This document shows positions 1 through 11,033 of a DNA stretch of 64,000 nucleotides, piece by piece. The notes under the pieces were generated by a model, which was not told the origin of the DNA, did not search any database, and saw nothing but the letters and a program-made list of their open reading frames with translations. A program made the translations under genes and the position numbers. The first letter of the stretch is position 1. Every line of letters starts with the position of its first letter. This stretch comes from Chrysopilus asiliformis. Lineage: Eukaryota; Arthropoda; Insecta; Diptera; Rhagionidae. The stretch spans positions 36,084,361 through 36,148,360 of the forward strand of contig OZ035963.1 in the NCBI GenBank assembly GCA_964034945.1, read 5' to 3'.

Positions 1-427
1 TGAAGTTGACAATATACTCGATTGAAGAGATAAATATGTCATAAAGTGTCGATGAAGATGAAGGCGGCGTGTAAAATGTTACAAAATATATGTTTTTATT
101 TGAAAGGGTAACACATACACATATGAATTCCAGATCTTTGGCTACAGGAACATCCATTAATTTACACGATAATGAAGATCGAACAGCACAAAGTACTCCA
201 CCCCCAACTGGAGCATCTGGTTGAAGATGCCTGCCACGACGAAACACTTGGAAATCAGCACAAAAAAGTTCCTCGTTATAGAAGCTAGCATTAAGCCAAG
301 TTTCAGTAAAACAAATAACGTCATAAGTTGAAACATGCGATGCAATAAAAAGCAAAGAAGATTTTGAACGGATACCATTTACGTTTTGATAATAGCAGGA
401 TAAGGAGCTGCACCATTTTTTGAATCC
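1..427 (-). pseudogene. Non-LTR retrotransposon ORF2 5' part: APE-type endonuclease fragment
   Basis: Read on the minus strand, an open frame runs from a stop at 428-430 to base 1 and off the window. It begins SCYYQNVNGIRSK, followed by a VICFTETWL motif and then RRGRHLQPDAPVGGGVL. These are the N-terminal motifs of the apurinic-like endonuclease of LINEs (jockey/CR1-like clades), which nicks target DNA to prime reverse transcription. No stop was found in the visible part. No ATG was found for ORF2, and it overlaps the end of ORF1 in another frame. The RT lies outside the window, so intactness cannot be judged. The clade is inferred and the family assignment is firm. Confidence 0.8.
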
Positions 428-680
428 TTATTGTTCTTGTTGGAATTACGTGATCTTATTTGAAATTCCTTTACCAACATATCTTTAGTCCAAAATTCGC
501 TATGCAACACACTGTTAAAGCAGTAGTTAGGTATAAAGATCTTAAAAGAAGAAAATGTTGCATTATCTTTTAGTGGAAATTTATAGCAAGAGATAACGTC
601 ATCGTCTTTAAATTTATAATTATGTCGAAGAAACTTTAAAACATCAGCATTTGTAGTAGCTGGAGCAAGGCGGGAAAGAA
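379..680 (-). pseudogene. Non-LTR retrotransposon ORF1 C-terminal fragment
   Basis: A second minus-strand frame, open from about 680 to a TAA at 379-381, reads FLSRLAPATT near its start and then a stretch with FKIFIP and EFWTKDMLVKEFQIR. It matches the layout of the C-terminal region of insect LINE ORF1 (Gag-like, RNA-binding) proteins. It overlaps the start of the endonuclease frame by about 50 bases, the usual ORF1/ORF2 arrangement. It is cut on its upstream side by the G-rich minisatellite near 690, so only the C-terminal ~100 residues remain. Confidence 0.6.
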
Positions 681-874
681 AAATAAAGATAGAAGGATAG
701 GGGGTTTAAATTGAGAGGGGGGGTGGGGGGGGGGGGGGGGGTAACTGTTGTACACTAAAATATTCCTTTCATTATTTACAAGGAAATGGCGGAAGCGCGA
801 TCGAAATCGGTTCAGTGGATCAGAAGGCACAAGGAGAGGGGATGTAATTTGAGGGGGGAGGAGTAACTGTTGTA

Positions 875-1813
875 GGGTCAAGGGGGGTAATTGTAAACGA
901 TTTTCACTTTTTGGATATTTTTTCAACTTTGTAATGGTTTTTTTTACATTAAATCACTAACAGCGGAGTTTTGATATATTATGTTAAAATTTGTTGTCTA
1001 TTTATTGCCCATTCCATATGATTTCAAAATTATAGGTCCTTAATTTTTTACAAAATTGGATGTTTACTTTTACCCCTATATTTTTTTTCAAATTTTTGAA
1101 AAATGGGGTAAAGGTAAACACCTTTTTTTTATCCTTTTTTTATATACGTATCTGCGCAAAATTTCAAGTCTCTAGCTCAATCCGTGCGCCCGCAACCCGC
1201 GCCACAGACACTCGGACGGACGGACATGCAGAAGTTAATTTTTTTTGTCATTCTAAACATACTGGTATAAATTATTTTTGTGTGTGATGACAGGATCTTG
1301 GCGTTACAAACAGTAAGGCAAAGTTAATATACCCTTTGGTTTCACCATACGGGTATAAAAAGAGTGATTACATTTTCCAGAAATTGTTTATATTCACCCC
1401 ATTATAGTGTTTACATTTGGACATGAGGTTACAAATGAGGGGGTAAATGTAAACAGACAATAATTTTTTACAGTTTGTTTATAGCCAACAATTAACATAT
1501 ATAACCTATCTCAAGCAACTATATTGTTCGTATATTAAGCTAAAACATACATCCTTCTTTTAAAAATCCCTTCAAAATATAATTCTTTTCCCTCTTAGGA
1601 AAACTGAAATCACTTTTTTTGAAAAAAAGAAGCACTTTTTTTGACAGCTCCCACAGAACGAACCCTCTCTTAGATCTATTGTGCCACGTGTTCGCAGTGA
1701 GACAAAAGATCAATTTCCAATATATTATCTCGATAAGCTAAGAAGGAATAGCAGTTTGGGGACAACCAATAGTGTTTACAATTACCTCTGTTTACATTTA
1801 CCCACTTTGACCC
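875..1813. mobile_element. TA-flanked element with inverted ends (Tc1/mariner-like MITE)
   Basis: Left end GGGTCAAGGGGGGTAATTG and right end, read in reverse complement, GGGTCAAAGTGGGTAAATG form imperfect inverted repeats. The flanks are TA on both sides (873-874, 1814-1815). The uninterrupted minisatellite unit at about 741-765 reads TGTTGTACACTAAAA, which is the empty site with a single TA. That shows this block was inserted into the repeat with TA duplication, as in the Tc1/mariner superfamily. No transposase is visible; an INE-like repeat occupies 1145-1359. Confidence 0.7.
1145..1359 (+). repeat. INE/DINE-like dispersed repeat, copy 1
   Basis: It contains the block TCTAGCTCAATCCGTGCGCC, a CGGACGGACGGACATGCA run, GATCTTGGCGTTACAAAC, and the end TATACCCTTTGGTTTCACC followed by ATACGGGTATA. 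The last part forms a terminal palindrome (TATACCC...GGGTATA). The same blocks occur at 18375-18652, 46309-46770, 49295-50312, 61580-61960 and 62080-62503. The architecture resembles dipteran INE-1/DINE-1 Helitron-related repeats (family assignment inferred). Confidence 0.75.
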
Positions 1814-2059
1814 TACACTAAAATATTCCTTTCATTATTTACAAGCAAATGGCGGAAGCGGGACCGAAATCGGTTCAGTGGATTAGAAGATACAAAGAGA
1901 GGGTGTGTGAATTGAGAAGGGAGGGGGAGCTCTTGTACACCAAAATATTCCTTTCATTATTTTCAACCGAATGCCGAAAGCGGGATCGGAATCGGTTCAG
2001 TGGATCAGGAGCTACAAGGAGAGGGGGTTTAAATTGAGGGAGGAAGGGGGAATTTTTAA

Positions 2060-4358
2060 ACCTCTATATTATTCTTAGTTATACACACATTAAAATATTT
2101 ACAGAATTCATTTTCTAGAATTTCTACATACTCTATAAGGCCAGCGGAAGAAGTATTCTATTTGCGACCATCATATTGCTTGAAACTAATGAAAACCGTT
2201 TGTAAATAGTCTATGACATTAGGTTTTGTACAATTGTGGTGCTCTTTCGATTTTTTCATTAAAAAGCCAATCAAATATATGAATGCATTTTGCTGACCGA
2301 TCTCAATACTTCTAATGTCACTTGGCACATTGAATGAGATCGTCGATTTTTCTTCAATTCCAAAATCATGCCAAAGTTACGGTGGAATTCAAATTAAACG
2401 ATTTGTCGGGTTGACAGTTTCCTGTCGTAATAGCTTCCTGATACTTAGAGCTAAAAGTTTTTTTTAAACACCCTTGAAAACTGGATTGGCATTGGATTTT
2501 TTGAATTTCCACCGTGTTTCCTAATAATCCCGAAAAATTTTTCAAGGCAATCTTTACTTAAACGTCGTGTAAGTATGAATTTGGAATAAAATGTTTGAAG
2601 GTCTTCCCACAAAAAAAATAGACTATTTATGGTCGAAATCCAGCCTTTGAAACACTGAATTTTTGCAGTGGCACTCTTTTCATGACAGTACTCACTTTAA
2701 TTTTTGTCATAAATTCCTTGAAATCAGTCAACATTTTCACTTGGGTCTCATTGCCAGAAAATGGTCGCTTCATGATTTTATTCCCTTTATATGTACTGGA
2801 GTTGAAAATGTCGAAAAGTGTGTCCATTTTGTCGAAAAATTCAGCAGTTTCAATGATATCTTTCCCAGATTTTGTAACAAAGTATGTATATAACGCACTG
2901 GAAAGAGTGTGACGAAATATTTCCGTGGCATATTTCACTTTCATTTTTTGAAATGCATCAGGACTTATGTGTGCACGACTTATTTTCGGAGCCATTCTGA
3001 AACGATTCGAAAAATCCCGGATGAAATTCCATGACGCCACTTGACCACCATCAAAAATTAGGTCATAATTCAGTAAGTTATTTCTAACTGATTTTATTAA
3101 GTGGGGTGGATCAAATATATAGCATAACTTTTTGTTATGGGCATAAAAAAAGGACTACTGTCATTTGCAAACTTTTAAATATTGAAGTGAAATTGCTACC
3201 TTGATCGAAAATGAAAGCGTGAGGTGTTATTCCTATATCTAGCAATCGAGCTATAGCGTCAAATAAAATAGTTTTAAGGTGTAAAGTAGGGTAAAGTATC
3301 CAGATCTGAGCCCCGGCACCAGTTCTGAGCACCCTTGTTAATTTTCCGGCTAAAACAAGAATTGTGCGCGATTGAGCCGATTAAACCACATTTCACAACG
3401 TGATGAAACCAATTATTCTTCGAATTCAATTCCTATTTCTATAAGTTACTAGGCGTACTTAATTTAATACGGGGGGCTCAGAACTGGATTTTGGGATAAT
3501 TTCCACATTTACACATAATTCTTTTTTTTATGCAAATTGTTGAGGAATATGTATATGTTAATTTAATTTAATTTAAACATTCCATACTTTCGACCAGTAA
3601 GTATAAATTTCTCAGAAAGTATACGGAAGACAAAGAAAATATGGTATGAAGTGAAAAAAGGCTTAAGGTGGCTCAGATCTAGGTATTTTACCCTATTGTA
3701 CGCACTTTCGCTGAAGAAATAGGCTAAAGGTTGTTTCCAGTTGTCAGCTATTCCATGGGCCATTACCACTAAAACTTGTTCTGCCGGAAAATTTTTTTTA
3801 TCCGTTCCGTTGTCTTCCAAACCAATAATTTTGCCTGATGATCGGTCATAAAATAAATGTCGCTTTAGTGACGTTTCATCCATACAAATAGTGCAATGCT
3901 TGACCATATCGGATTGATGCTCTAATTTTAGTTTTAAGTTGAAATATATGTCATTAAAACCTGGTGACGAGGGCCAAATCTGTGTAAATGTTATAAGAGT
4001 TCTTGTCTATAAATAATTATATATGCTGGGACTCAAGAAATATACAGATAAAGCAAACGTTTAATATCCAGGGTATAGCTTCTGTCTTCATTTTTTTAAT
4101 TGGTTTTCCACCAAAATAGCAAAGTCGTTGCGAAATAATGTTTTCATTTTGGCGCGGAATTGTTTTTTGTACTCAGGTGAATTCTTGTCCTAAAATCTTT
4201 TCAGCTGTTTGTTTTTTTTTCTTGAGCATATTTTTGAGAACTGTGATCTCATTATCTTTCTTCTTTAACAATTTGCCTACAATGTCGTCAGTTTGTGACC
4301 AGGAATCTATTGTTGCGGACTTTTGATTATGATTTGCTCTGAACTGAAATTGTGACAT
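2060..4358 (-). pseudogene. P-element/THAP9-like transposase remnant, copy 1
   Basis: Minus-strand pieces in order are: a lysine-rich coiled coil (4358-4173, SQTDDIVGKLLKKK); the start of the catalytic region (3907-3563, CMDETSLKRHLFYD, with the first acidic position D); an RNase H-like segment (3332-3135, HAFIFDQGSNF); an alpha-helical domain (3040-2627, WNFIRDFSNRFRMAPKIS); and a C-terminal part (2600-2060) with FGIIRKHGGN and QNAFIYLIGFLMKK. This order matches P-superfamily transposases, which cut and paste DNA using GTP as cofactor. There is no THAP domain upstream. Frameshifts and an in-frame TAG after DGRK (near 2159) break it. The 8-T run near 2460 shifts the frame relative to copy 2. 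Confidence 0.85.
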
Positions 4359-4360
4359 AA

Positions 4361-5236
4361 TTTCGTCACCCGAATGCAGAACTGTTGTAAGTCCATTTCT
4401 GTCAAAACCTGTTTTATGCTTGATCTGTGTTGCGAGTCGCGCGTGTCATGCGGGAGAGGTAACGCCGTCCTCCTATTGTGCATTATTAGTGACGAATATT
4501 AATTTGTGCATAATAATACTATGTCCAAGGCATTCTATTATTTCAAGCAGAATTAGCTTAAGTACAGAGAATGGAAATATCTTCAAAAATCAAAGCACGG
4601 AAAAATTGTTTTTAATATCTTTAAAACCTAATATTATAATCAGGGTATTCACAGTTCTCTTTTAATTTTCGGTATTCGGTGTTTTCGGTAATATTAAAAG
4701 ACTGAAAATATTCTGCTGTGAACATCCAGATTTGAGAACAGCGCTTTTATTGGATACGTGACCAAATCATGAACTGCGAATTTGATTGTAAAATATGTCA
4801 CATACCTTTAAATCCATGTTTGATGTATTCTTTTGAATTTCTATTGTGGCAACGGCTATCAAAATTGAAAAAATTTGCAGTCCGATGAGATAACCAGCGA
4901 GAAAATTTGACAACTAAAAACATTACTAGCGCCACTCGCGGTTGATTCTTGATATCGAATAACCGGGCCGGAAAACACGACTCAAGGCATGTCTACAATT
5001 ACCGAATCCGGTAATTCATTTTTACATGAACCAAGTTACCGTCTCGGTAAAAATCTGTTAAATTTGACTGCATTACCGAGCGGTAAAATTACTCGCAATT
5101 TAAAAGAGGACTGTGAATACCCTGAATGTATTTATTGCGTTTTAGCAATCACAGATAAATATATATAATGGATATTGGTCCTCCTGAACAATTTGCAAAA
5201 TGTGACTTACAACAGTTCTGCATTCGGGTGACGAAA
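4361..5236. repeat. 33-bp inverted repeat pair bracketing a MITE (also 9832-10707)
   Basis: Left arm 4361-4393 starts TTTCGTCACCCGAATGCAGA and right arm 5204-5236 is its reverse complement. The left arm begins directly upstream of the transposase coiled-coil piece. It may be a terminal or subterminal inverted repeat of the P-like element or of a separate deleted element. No clear target duplication was found. The pair is repeated in duplication copy 2. Confidence 0.6.
4641..5124. mobile_element. 484-bp MITE with CAGGGTATTCACAG ends (copy 1)
   Basis: The left end CAGGGTATTCACAGTTCTCT and the right end (reverse complement CAGGGTATTCACAGTCCTCT) are inverted repeats. The interior is rich in GGTAAT/ATTACC motifs and codes for nothing visible. 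AAT lies on both outer sides (4638-4640 and 5125-5127), a possible 3-bp target duplication. The CAG...CTG ends recall hAT-type termini, but an 8-bp duplication is not seen, so the superfamily is left open. Confidence 0.65.
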
Positions 5237-5858
5237 ATTTGTTGAGTACTCGTACTAGGTTTATTTGAATCTGGGATATCTGAAAATCTTTCTAGTGGAA
5301 TATTTTTTGTAGGGAAATATTCGATGGAAATTTCCGATTCTCGAGAGATCTAATTTTAATCAAAAAAAAGCAGATAGAAAATTGGTTTCATTTTTCACTG
5401 TGGTAGGTAGCTAAACATTTGTATTTTTACTAAATACAAATCAGCGAATAAAAAATAAAAGGTTAACACCATGGGTGATGTAAATAAAAATAAAAGACAA
5501 GAGACCAACGCATGACTTGTTATAAATTCAATTTTTTGCAATTATATTACAGTGGAAATTAAAAATGTCTAATTTGTCTATACAGAAAATAACGATATAA
5601 CCGTTAGTTCATGGTGTTTCAAAACAAAATATTTATAAATATCTTACATCTATAATCGGAGGCAGTGAAAGCACAGGAACAGCTATATTTTTAAACGATT
5701 ATCACAACAAAACATGGTGTTTCCAAAATGAATTTCGCAATCACGATAATTTCCCAGGTTTTGTTGTTGTAGGAAATATTGCCGATTGATTGAACTCAGC
5801 CAAATCTGTTTTCTGATATAAATTGTTTAATTTTGTCAAACAATTGAACGAGTATATA

Positions 5859-6134
5859 AGTTAACTTCGGATCTCCCACGATAGCGTGAAATTGGCACGT
5901 ACAAGATATCAGGTGTCACCCACTTGCAATTATGAATGCAGGCGGTCCAGTTCTTAGAATTTACTAATATCATACTTCGTTTAGATTCTTATCTCTATTA
6001 GCATAGGTTAGTTGTAAGAGCAAAATTTGGAATGACTTCAGTTGAATTGTAGAACTCAATAAAGAAACATCAAGCTTCACTTGATGACAAAAAAATATAT
6101 TTTTTTCTTTCATATTCTAAAATAAAATTAACTG
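5859..6134 (+). mobile_element. Candidate 5' LTR of gypsy-group retroelement (copy 1)
   Basis: The primer-binding site starts at 6133, so the LTR ends just before it, at ...AAAATTAACT. A candidate start AGTTAACTTC at 5859 gives matching inverted ends (AGTTAA...TTAACT), as in gypsy-group LTRs, and a length of about 276 bp. AATAAA at 6057-6062 fits a polyadenylation signal. The left boundary is uncertain because no second LTR is present for comparison; the right boundary is fixed by the primer site. Confidence 0.5.
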
Positions 6135-6150
6135 GCGCCCGAGCAGGGAC
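6133..6150 (+). other. tRNA-Lys-type primer-binding site (copy 1)
   Basis: TGGCGCCCGAGCAGGGAC follows the LTR end directly. It is complementary to the 3' end of tRNA-Lys with one mismatch from the usual lysine primer site. It primes minus-strand DNA synthesis in retroelements. Confidence 0.8.
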
Positions 6151-7321
6151 CGTTGGTGATTAAAGTAAAAAGTCCAAGTGTTAAATAGAAATTTTTTTTT
6201 AAGACCCAGTAATAGTGTAGTGTAACCAATCACTAATTAGTGTAACCAATGACAAATTAGTGTAACCATCATTAAGTGCTGTTATTACTCGACGTCATTT
6301 ACTTAATCAACTGTAGCAACTAGAAGGGATAAAATCCTTCGAAACCTGTGCAGCGCAAAGGAACAGGAAAAGAGGCCCCGGAGTCACCTTACATTTTACA
6401 AAAAAAATTGAGGATAAATTCGGAGTCCTTGAATAAGTTAACCAAACTTCGACAACACATCGAATCCAGAAATATTCAACAGCAACTTTGAAGATAACCA
6501 GATGTTTCACCTAATAATTTTGTTGTAAGATCAAAATCATTATTTTTTTCATAAGAAAACAAGTTAACCCATTCGGTATTTTGATGCCATATGGCAACGC
6601 AGTTAAAAATTTGAATTGACTTATTATTTCAACACTCTATTCTCATTCAGTGCACCTTTAAGTGCATTTGTGACCCAATTTTGATTTTTTGAGTAAAAAC
6701 CTGGACTACAGTAGATGAATTTGTAAAAAATAAAAATTTTCGATTTTTTTTTGTTTTAAATGAATTCTAATAGCTTAAACATCATTAGAGAGAATTTTTA
6801 ACCCCCATAGAAAAAAACATGTACCGAACGGGTTAATCATTGTTCTTTTCATTGCTAAATAATAGTCAAAAGTTTAAAAGATAAGTGAAGGAAAAGTAAA
6901 CAAGTTATAAATAAATAAGAAAAGTTTTACAAGATAATTTCAAAAATAAAAAAAAAACGAAACAAAATTTTAGATTTTAAAAACGGGAATTTAAATTATA
7001 AAAACCAAAATGACCAACGACTAGTTAGTTCAACCAGCGAAGTTAGTATAATTCCTGAGGAAAATTCTAGTTTTAGTGGTGCTCCAGCACAAGAAAATCC
7101 TACTGTTAGAGATTCTTTTGATCTTAGTAGATTAACTGATCTGATCGCGGAAATCGTTAGAAAGGAAAGCCGGGAAGTTCTTAATTCCATCATCCACCCA
7201 GGGGCAGATATTAATAATAACGTTGACCAAACTATCGATATTGGATTCGAAAGAAATCTATCTGATATGGACAAAATACCAGACGTAGTTAAAAGTTTAA
7301 GGGAATTTTCAGGCCTACCAG
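6151..7321 (+). mobile_element. gypsy-group leader and start of gag, cut by the duplication junction
   Basis: Leader with three direct repeats of TAGTGTAACCA (about 6217-6270), then the first ~100 codons of gag-like sequence, ending at the duplication joint in CTACCAGG. It is a partial second copy of the leader of the element that continues in full at 11644 onward. By itself it cannot be functional. Confidence 0.75.
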
Positions 7322-7525
7322 GAAGCGGGACCGAAATCGGTTCAGTGGATTAGAAGATACAAAGAGAGGGTGTGTGAATTGAGAAGGGAGGGGGAGCTCT
7401 TGTACACCAAAATATTCCTTTCATTATTTTCAACCGAATGCCGAAAGCGGGATCGGAATCGGTTCAGTGGATCAGGAGCTACAAGGAGAGGGGGTTTAAA
7501 TTGAGGGAGGAAGGGGGAATTTTTA

Positions 7526-9829
7526 AACCTCTATATTATTCTTAGTTATACACACATTAAAATATTTACAGAATTCATTTTCTAGAATTTCTACATACTC
7601 TATAAGGCCAACGGAAGAAGTATTCTATTTGCGACCATCATATTGCTTGAAACTAATGAAAACCGTTTGTAAATAGTCTATGACATTAGGTTTTGTACAA
7701 TTGTGGTGCTCTTTCGATTTTTTCATTAAAAAGCCAATCAAATATATGAATGCATTTTGCTGACCGATCTCAATACTTCTAATGTCACTTGGCAAATTGA
7801 ATGAGATCGTCGATTTTTCTTCAATTCCAAAATCATGCCAAAGTTACGGTGGAATTCAAATTAAACGATTTGTCGGGTTGACAGTTTCCTGTCGTAATAG
7901 CTTCCTGATACTTAGAGCTAAAAGTTTTTTTAAACACCCTTGAAAACTGGATTGGCATTGGATTTTTTGAATTTCCACCGTGTTTCCTAATAATCCCGAA
8001 AAATTTTTCAAGGCAATCTTTACTTAAACGTCGTGTAAGTATGAATTTGGAATAAAATGTTTGAAGGTCTTCCCACAAAAAAAATAGACTATTTATGGTC
8101 GAAATCCAGCCTTTGAAACACTGAATTTTTGCAGTGGCACTCTTTTCATGACAGTACTCACTTTAATTTTTGTCATAAATTCCTTGAAATCAGTCAACAT
8201 TTTCACTTGGGTCTCATTGCCAGAAAATGGTCGCTTCATGATTTTATTCCCTTTATATGTACTGGAGTTGAAAATGTCGAAAAGTGTGTCCATTTTGTCG
8301 AAAAATTCAGCAGTTTCAATGATATCTTTCCCAGATTTTGTAACAAAGTATGTATATAACGCACTGGAAAGAGTGTGACGAAATATTTCCGTGGCATATT
8401 TCACTTTCATTTTTTGAAATGCATCAGGACTTATGTGTGCACGACTTATTTTCGGAGCCATTCTGAAACGATTCGAAAAATCCCGGATGAAATTCCATGA
8501 CGCCACTTGACCACCATCAAAAATTAGGCCATAATTCAGTAAGTTATTTCTAACTGATTTTATTAAGTGGGGTGGATCAAATATATAGCATAACTTTTTG
8601 TTATGGGCATAAAAAAAGGACTATCTTCTGTCATTTGCAAACTTTTAAATATTGAAGTGAAATTGCTACCTTGATCGAAAATGAAAGCGTGAGGTGTTAT
8701 TCCTATATCTAGCAATCGGGCTATAGCGTCAAATAAAATAGTTTTAAGGTGTAAAGTAGGGTAAAGTATCCAGATCTGAGCCCCGGCACCAGTTCTGAGC
8801 ACCCTTGTTAATTTTCCGGCTAAAACAAGAATTGTGCGCGATTGAGCCGATTAAACCACATTTCACAACGTGATGAAACCAATTATTCTTCGAATTCAAT
8901 TCCTATTTCTATAAGTTACTAGGCGTACTTAATTTAATACGGGGGGCTCAGAACTGGATTTTGGGATAATTTCCACATTTACACATAATTCTTTTTTTTA
9001 TGCAAATTGTTGAGGAATATGTATATGTTAATTTAATTTAATTTAAACATTCCATACTTTCGACCAGTAAGTATAAATTTCTCAGAAAGTATACGGAAGA
9101 CAAAGAAAATATGGTATGAAGTGAAAAAAGGCTTAAGGTGGCTCAGATCTAGGTATTTTACCCTATTGTACGCACTTTCGGTGAAGAAATAGGCTAAAGG
9201 TTGTTTCCAGTTGTCAGCTATTCCATGGGCCATTACCACTAAAACTTGTTCTGCCGGAAAATTTTTTTTATCCGTTCCGTTGTCTTCCAAACCAATAATT
9301 TTGCCTGATGATCGGTCATAAAATAAATGTCGCTTTAGTGACGTTTCATCCATACAAATAGTGCAATGCTTGACCATATCGGATTGATGCTCTAATTTTA
9401 GTTTTAAGTTGAAATATATGTCATTAAAACCTGGTGACGAGGGCCAAATCTGTGTAAATGTTATAAGAGTTCTTGTCTATAAATAATTATATATGCTGGG
9501 ACTCAAGAAATATACAGATAAAGCAAACGTTTAATATCCAGGGTATAGCTTCTGTCTTCATTTTTTTAATTGGTTTTCCACCAAAATAGCAAAGTCGTTG
9601 CGAAATAATGTTTTCATTTTGGCGCGGAATTGTTTTTTGTACTCAGGTGAATTCTTGTCCTAAAATCTTTTCAGCTGTTTGTTTTTTTTTTCTTGAGCAT
9701 ATTTTTGAGAACTGTGATCTCATTATCTTTCTTCTTTAACAATTTGCCTACAATGTCGTCAGTTTGTGACCAGGAATCTATTGTTGCGGACTTTTGATTA
9801 TGATTTGCTCTGAACTGAAATTGTGACAT
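7526..9829 (-). pseudogene. P-element/THAP9-like transposase remnant, copy 2
   Basis: Duplicate of the remnant at 2060-4358. The same domain pieces appear: coiled coil ending at 9829, CMDETSLKRHLFYD at 9377-9033, DQGSNF at 8802-8563, and WNFIRDFSNRF at 8506-8093. An 81-residue open C-terminal piece (8078-7833) reads TRRLSKDCLEKFFGIIRKHG and is open here because a T run is one base shorter than in copy 1. One missense change (S to T in AYFFxESAYN, at 9190) separates the copies. It remains broken by the same stops and frameshifts, so it is not expected to make a working enzyme. Confidence 0.85.
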
Positions 9830-10111
9830 AATTTCGTCACCCGAATGCAGAACTGTTGTAAGTCCATTTCTGTCAAAACCTGTTTTATGCTTGATCTGTG
9901 TTGCGAGTCGCGCGTGTCATGCGGGAGAGGTAACGCCGTCCTCCTATTGTGCATTATTAGTGACGAATATTAATTTGTGCATAATAATACTATGTCCAAG
10001 GCATTCTATTATTTCAAGCAGAATTAGCTTAAGTACAGAGAATGGAAATATCTTCAAAAATCAAAGCACGGAAAAATTGTTTTTAATATCTTTAAAACCT
10101 AATATTATAAT

Positions 10112-10595
10112 CAGGGTATTCACAGTTCTCTTTTAATTTTCGGTATTCGGTGTTTTCGGTAATATTAAAAGACTGAAAATATTCTGCTGTGAACATCCGG
10201 ATTTGAGAACAGCGCTTTTATTGGATACGTGACCAAATCATGAACTGCGAATTTGATTGTAAAATATGTCACATACCTTTAAATCCATGTTTGATGTATT
10301 CTTTTGAATTTCTATTGTGGCAACGGCTATCAAAATTGAAAAAATTTGCAGTCCGATGAGATAACCAGCGAGAAAATTTGACAACTAAAAACATTACTAG
10401 CGCCACTCGCGGTTGATTCTTGATATCGAATAACCGGGCCGGAAAACACGACTCAAGGCATGTCTACAATTACCGAATCCGGTAATTCATTTTTACATGA
10501 ACCAAGTTACCGTCTCGGTAAAAATCTGTTAAATTTGACTGCATTACCGAGCGGTAAAATTACTCGCAATTTAAAAGAGGACTGTGAATACCCTG
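10112..10595. mobile_element. 484-bp MITE with CAGGGTATTCACAG ends (copy 2)
   Basis: Duplicate of the element at 4641-5124, identical in length. It is nested between the second copy of the 33-bp inverted repeats (9832-10707) and arose by the segmental duplication, not by separate transposition, since its flanks are duplicated too. Confidence 0.65.
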
Positions 10596-10959
10596 AATGT
10601 ATTTATTGCGTTTTAGCAATCACAGATAAATATATATAATGGATATTGGTCCTCCTGAACAATTTGCAAAATGTGACTTACAACAGTTCTGCATTCGGGT
10701 GACGAAAATTTGTTGAGTACTCGTACTAGGTTTATTTGAATCTGGGATATCTGAAAATCTTTCTAGTGGAATATTTTTTGTAGGGAAATATTCGATGGAA
10801 ATTTCCGATTCTCGAGAGATCTAATTTTAATCAAAAAAAAGCAGATAGAAAATTGGTTTCATTTTTCACTGTGGTAGGTAGCTAAACATTTGTATTTTTA
10901 CTAAATACAAATCAGCGAATAAAAAATAAAAGGTTAACACCATGGGTGATGTAAATAAA

Positions 10960-11033
10960 AATAAAAGACAAGAGACCAACGCATGACTTGTTAGAGTTTA
11001 ATAAAAGACAAGAGACCAACGCATGACTTGTTA
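10960..11033. repeat. 34-bp direct repeat with 40-bp period, private to duplication copy 2
   Basis: AATAAAAGACAAGAGACCAA and the 14 bases after it occur at 10960-10993 and again at 11000-11033, while copy 1 has the block once (about 5490-5523). It is a small post-duplication or haplotype-specific tandem gain. Confidence 0.9.

Larger units (their letters stand above)
695..2051. repeat. ~120-bp minisatellite, three units plus a partial one, split by an insertion
   Basis: Units share ACTAAAATATTCCTTTCATT, then a GGAAGCGGGA-like block and CGGTTCAGTGGAT, and end in a G-rich tract. Copies lie at about 744-867, 867-874 joined to 1816-1932, and 1933-2051. A partial unit end with a near-pure G run sits at 695-741. 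The second unit is interrupted by the element at 875-1813. The same repeat reappears at 7322-7510 because the downstream tandem duplication starts inside it. Short open frames here are by-products of the repeat, with no recognisable protein. Confidence 0.8.
1856..7321. repeat. 5.5-kb tandem duplication, copy 1
   Basis: The sequence from about 1856 to 7321 is repeated head to tail at 7322-12832 with few differences. The proximal breakpoint lies in the minisatellite (GGCGGAAGCGGG) and the distal one in the gypsy gag region (CTACCAGGAGAGTTTGG). The junction CTACCAGGAAGCGGG shares GGA with both, a 3-bp microhomology. This copy has an 8-T run at about 2458-2465 where copy 2 has 7 T, and lacks four to six bases near 3158. 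Confidence 0.93.

Noticed and set aside
636..926. Minus-strand open frame with proline runs
   Set aside because: It is the reverse complement of the G-rich minisatellite; the poly-Pro is a by-product of the G run.
2663..2912. Two plus-strand open frames over 2663-2912 and again at 8129-8378
   Set aside because: They are shadows of the minus-strand P-like transposase domain at 2627-3040 and 8093-8506.
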